Shown piece after piece: positions 13,111-14,064 of a stretch of 14,064 nucleotides of DNA. The DNA comes from JANFXS01 sp022791155. GTDB taxonomy: Bacteria > Bacillota > Clostridia > Lachnospirales > Anaerotignaceae. Within the stretch, counting starts at the first letter, position 1. The number at the start of each line of letters is the position of its first letter. The notes under the pieces were generated by a model, which was not told where the DNA came from, made no database searches, and saw only the letters and a program-made list of their open reading frames with translations. The position numbers and the translations under genes are program-made. The stretch covers positions 1-14,064 of the forward strand of contig CATJUX010000027.1 of NCBI GenBank assembly GCA_949743895.1. Reading direction: 5' to 3'.

Positions 13111-14064
13111 ATGTCAGGAATTACACACTTGGTTAATCAGTTCCAAATTCCCCGCTTTGTAAGAGTTAAACAATTTTTCCCGCACAACGAGCTCACTGAA
13201 GAACAAATCAAAAAAACTATTGCTGAAAATTTTGAAAATCCTGATTTTAAGAACACAATTAAGCCTGGGCAAAAAATTTGCATCACATCAGGAAGCCGTG
13301 GAGTCTCAAACATAGTTGTAATCACAAAAGCTGTGGTTGATCAGGTTAAAGCCCTTGGAGCTGAACCATTTATAATACCTGCCATGGGAAGTCATGGAGG
13401 AGCCACAGACGAGGGACAACGAGGAATACTCACTGGTTATGGAATCACTGAAGAATCTATGGGCTGCCCTATTCTTTCATCAATGGAAACAGTCAAAATA
13501 GGCCATGCAGATTCAATTGATGTTGATGTTCAAATTGACAAAAACGCTTATGAAGCTGATGGAATCATAGTTCTAAACCGTATCAAGGCACACACTGGCT
13601 TCAAAGGAAAATATGAAAGCGGCCTTATGAAGATGATGACAGTTGGGCTTGGAAAACAAGCTGGAGCATATGTTGCCCACTCTGCTGGGGATGACGCAAT
13701 GCCTGAAAGACTCTATGCAATAGGAAATGAAATCATAAAAAAATCAAATATAATAATGGGCATAGGTCTTATGGAAAACGCATTTGACAAGACATATAAA
13801 ATAGCATTTCTAAAGCCAGATGACATACCAGTTAAAGAGCCCGAACTGCTCAATGAAGTCAAAGCTGCCATGGGCAAACTTTTCCTTGATGAATGTGATG
13901 TTATTATACTTGAAAAAATTGGAAAAAATTATAGCGGCGGCGGCATGGATCCTAATGTAGTTGGCCGTTCAAGACTGCCCATAGGAATTAAATCTGAAAG
14001 AATGGGCATTTTCGGCTTGAGTGAAGAATCTCATGGAAACGCAACGGGCATGGGCCGCGCTGAT
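13111..14064 (+). CDS. LarA-like protein (nickel-dependent lactate racemase / DUF2088 superfamily), partial at the right edge
   Basis: Translation from ATG 13111 (AGGAGG 8 bp upstream) stays open for 318 codons to the window end. Visible family features are PAMGSHGGATDEGQRGIL (91-108), GYGITEESMGCPI (110-122), VLNRIKAHTGFKGKYESGLM (153-172) with His161, and MTVGLGKQAGAYVAHSAG (175-192). These match the LarA N-terminal domain, where histidines and a lysine hold the nickel-pincer (NPN) cofactor used for racemising or epimerising 2-hydroxy acids. Members handle lactate, malate, hydroxyglutarate and other acids, so the substrate is open, and whether this branch carries the NPN cofactor is not certain. 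The 92-bp gap to the peptidase gene holds no terminator. Cofactor genes larB, larC and larE are not in the window. The C-terminal domain is outside the window. Confidence 0.84.
   Translation, partial: MSGITHLVNQFQIPRFVRVKQFFPHNELTEEQIKKTIAENFENPDFKNTIKPGQKICITSGSRGVSNIVVITKAVVDQVKALGAEPFIIPAMGSHGGATDEGQRGILTGYGITEESMGCPILSSMETVKIGHADSIDVDVQIDKNAYEADGIIVLNRIKAHTGFKGKYESGLMKMMTVGLGKQAGAYVAHSAGDDAMPERLYAIGNEIIKKSNIIMGIGLMENAFDKTYKIAFLKPDDIPVKEPELLNEVKAAMGKLFLDECDVIILEKIGKNYSGGGMDPNVVGRSRLPIGIKSERMGIFGLSEESHGNATGMGRAD

Noticed and set aside
1..14064. CRISPR arrays, tRNA or rRNA genes
   Set aside because: No spaced direct repeats and no recognisable tRNA or rRNA sequence were seen on either strand.

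Overview
The window looks like the chromosome of a low-to-moderate-GC anaerobic Bacillota, probably a gut-type Clostridia. The evidence is strong AGGAGG-type ribosome binding sites, TTG starts, a PucR-type regulator and Firmicute-style exopolysaccharide (EPS) genes. This assignment is an inference from content; there is no rRNA or other marker gene.

Positions 1-7397 hold a tightly packed minus-strand EPS or capsule operon. In transcription order it encodes: a membrane phosphoglycosyl transferase that starts the repeat unit; a membrane-anchored calcineurin-like phosphoesterase; two tandem Wzz-like chain-length proteins, the second carrying a C-terminal domain that reads as a degenerate GGDEF fold; a Wzy/O-antigen-ligase-type polymerase; an Alg14/PssD-like protein; and an Alg13/PssE-like domain fused in frame to the start of a GT4-like glycosyltransferase that runs off the left edge. 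Together these would build, polymerise and set the length of a surface polysaccharide on undecaprenyl phosphate. No BY-kinase or PHP-type tyrosine phosphatase is seen within the window.

Positions 7398-8618 look like the switch for that operon. A small serine recombinase gene (7941-8534, minus) lies beside two perfect 20-bp inverted repeats (7785-7804 and 7917-7936). These enclose 112 bp with promoter-like sequences on both strands. A further dyad of related half-sites sits at 7751-7783. The simplest reading is an invertible promoter (phase variation) ahead of the EPS operon, with the recombinase encoded next to its own sites.

Positions 8619-14064 form a separate metabolic block. A terminator closes a minus-strand PucR-family regulator gene (8807-9982). 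Across a divergent promoter region lie two plus-strand genes of unrecognised function (125 and 347 aa), closed by tandem terminators. Next come an 18-bp perfect palindrome, an M20 metallopeptidase gene broken by a frameshift at a run of nine C and by an in-frame TAG, and a LarA-like (lactate racemase/DUF2088 superfamily) gene that runs off the right edge. This block is probably a catabolic locus for a hydroxy acid, amino acid or N-acyl compound, but the substrate cannot be read from the sequence.

The two observations most worth following are the inferred invertible EPS promoter and the Wzz protein ending in a pseudo-GGDEF domain. Together they suggest two layers of control: on/off by DNA inversion, and possibly nucleotide-linked or protein-linked control of chain length.
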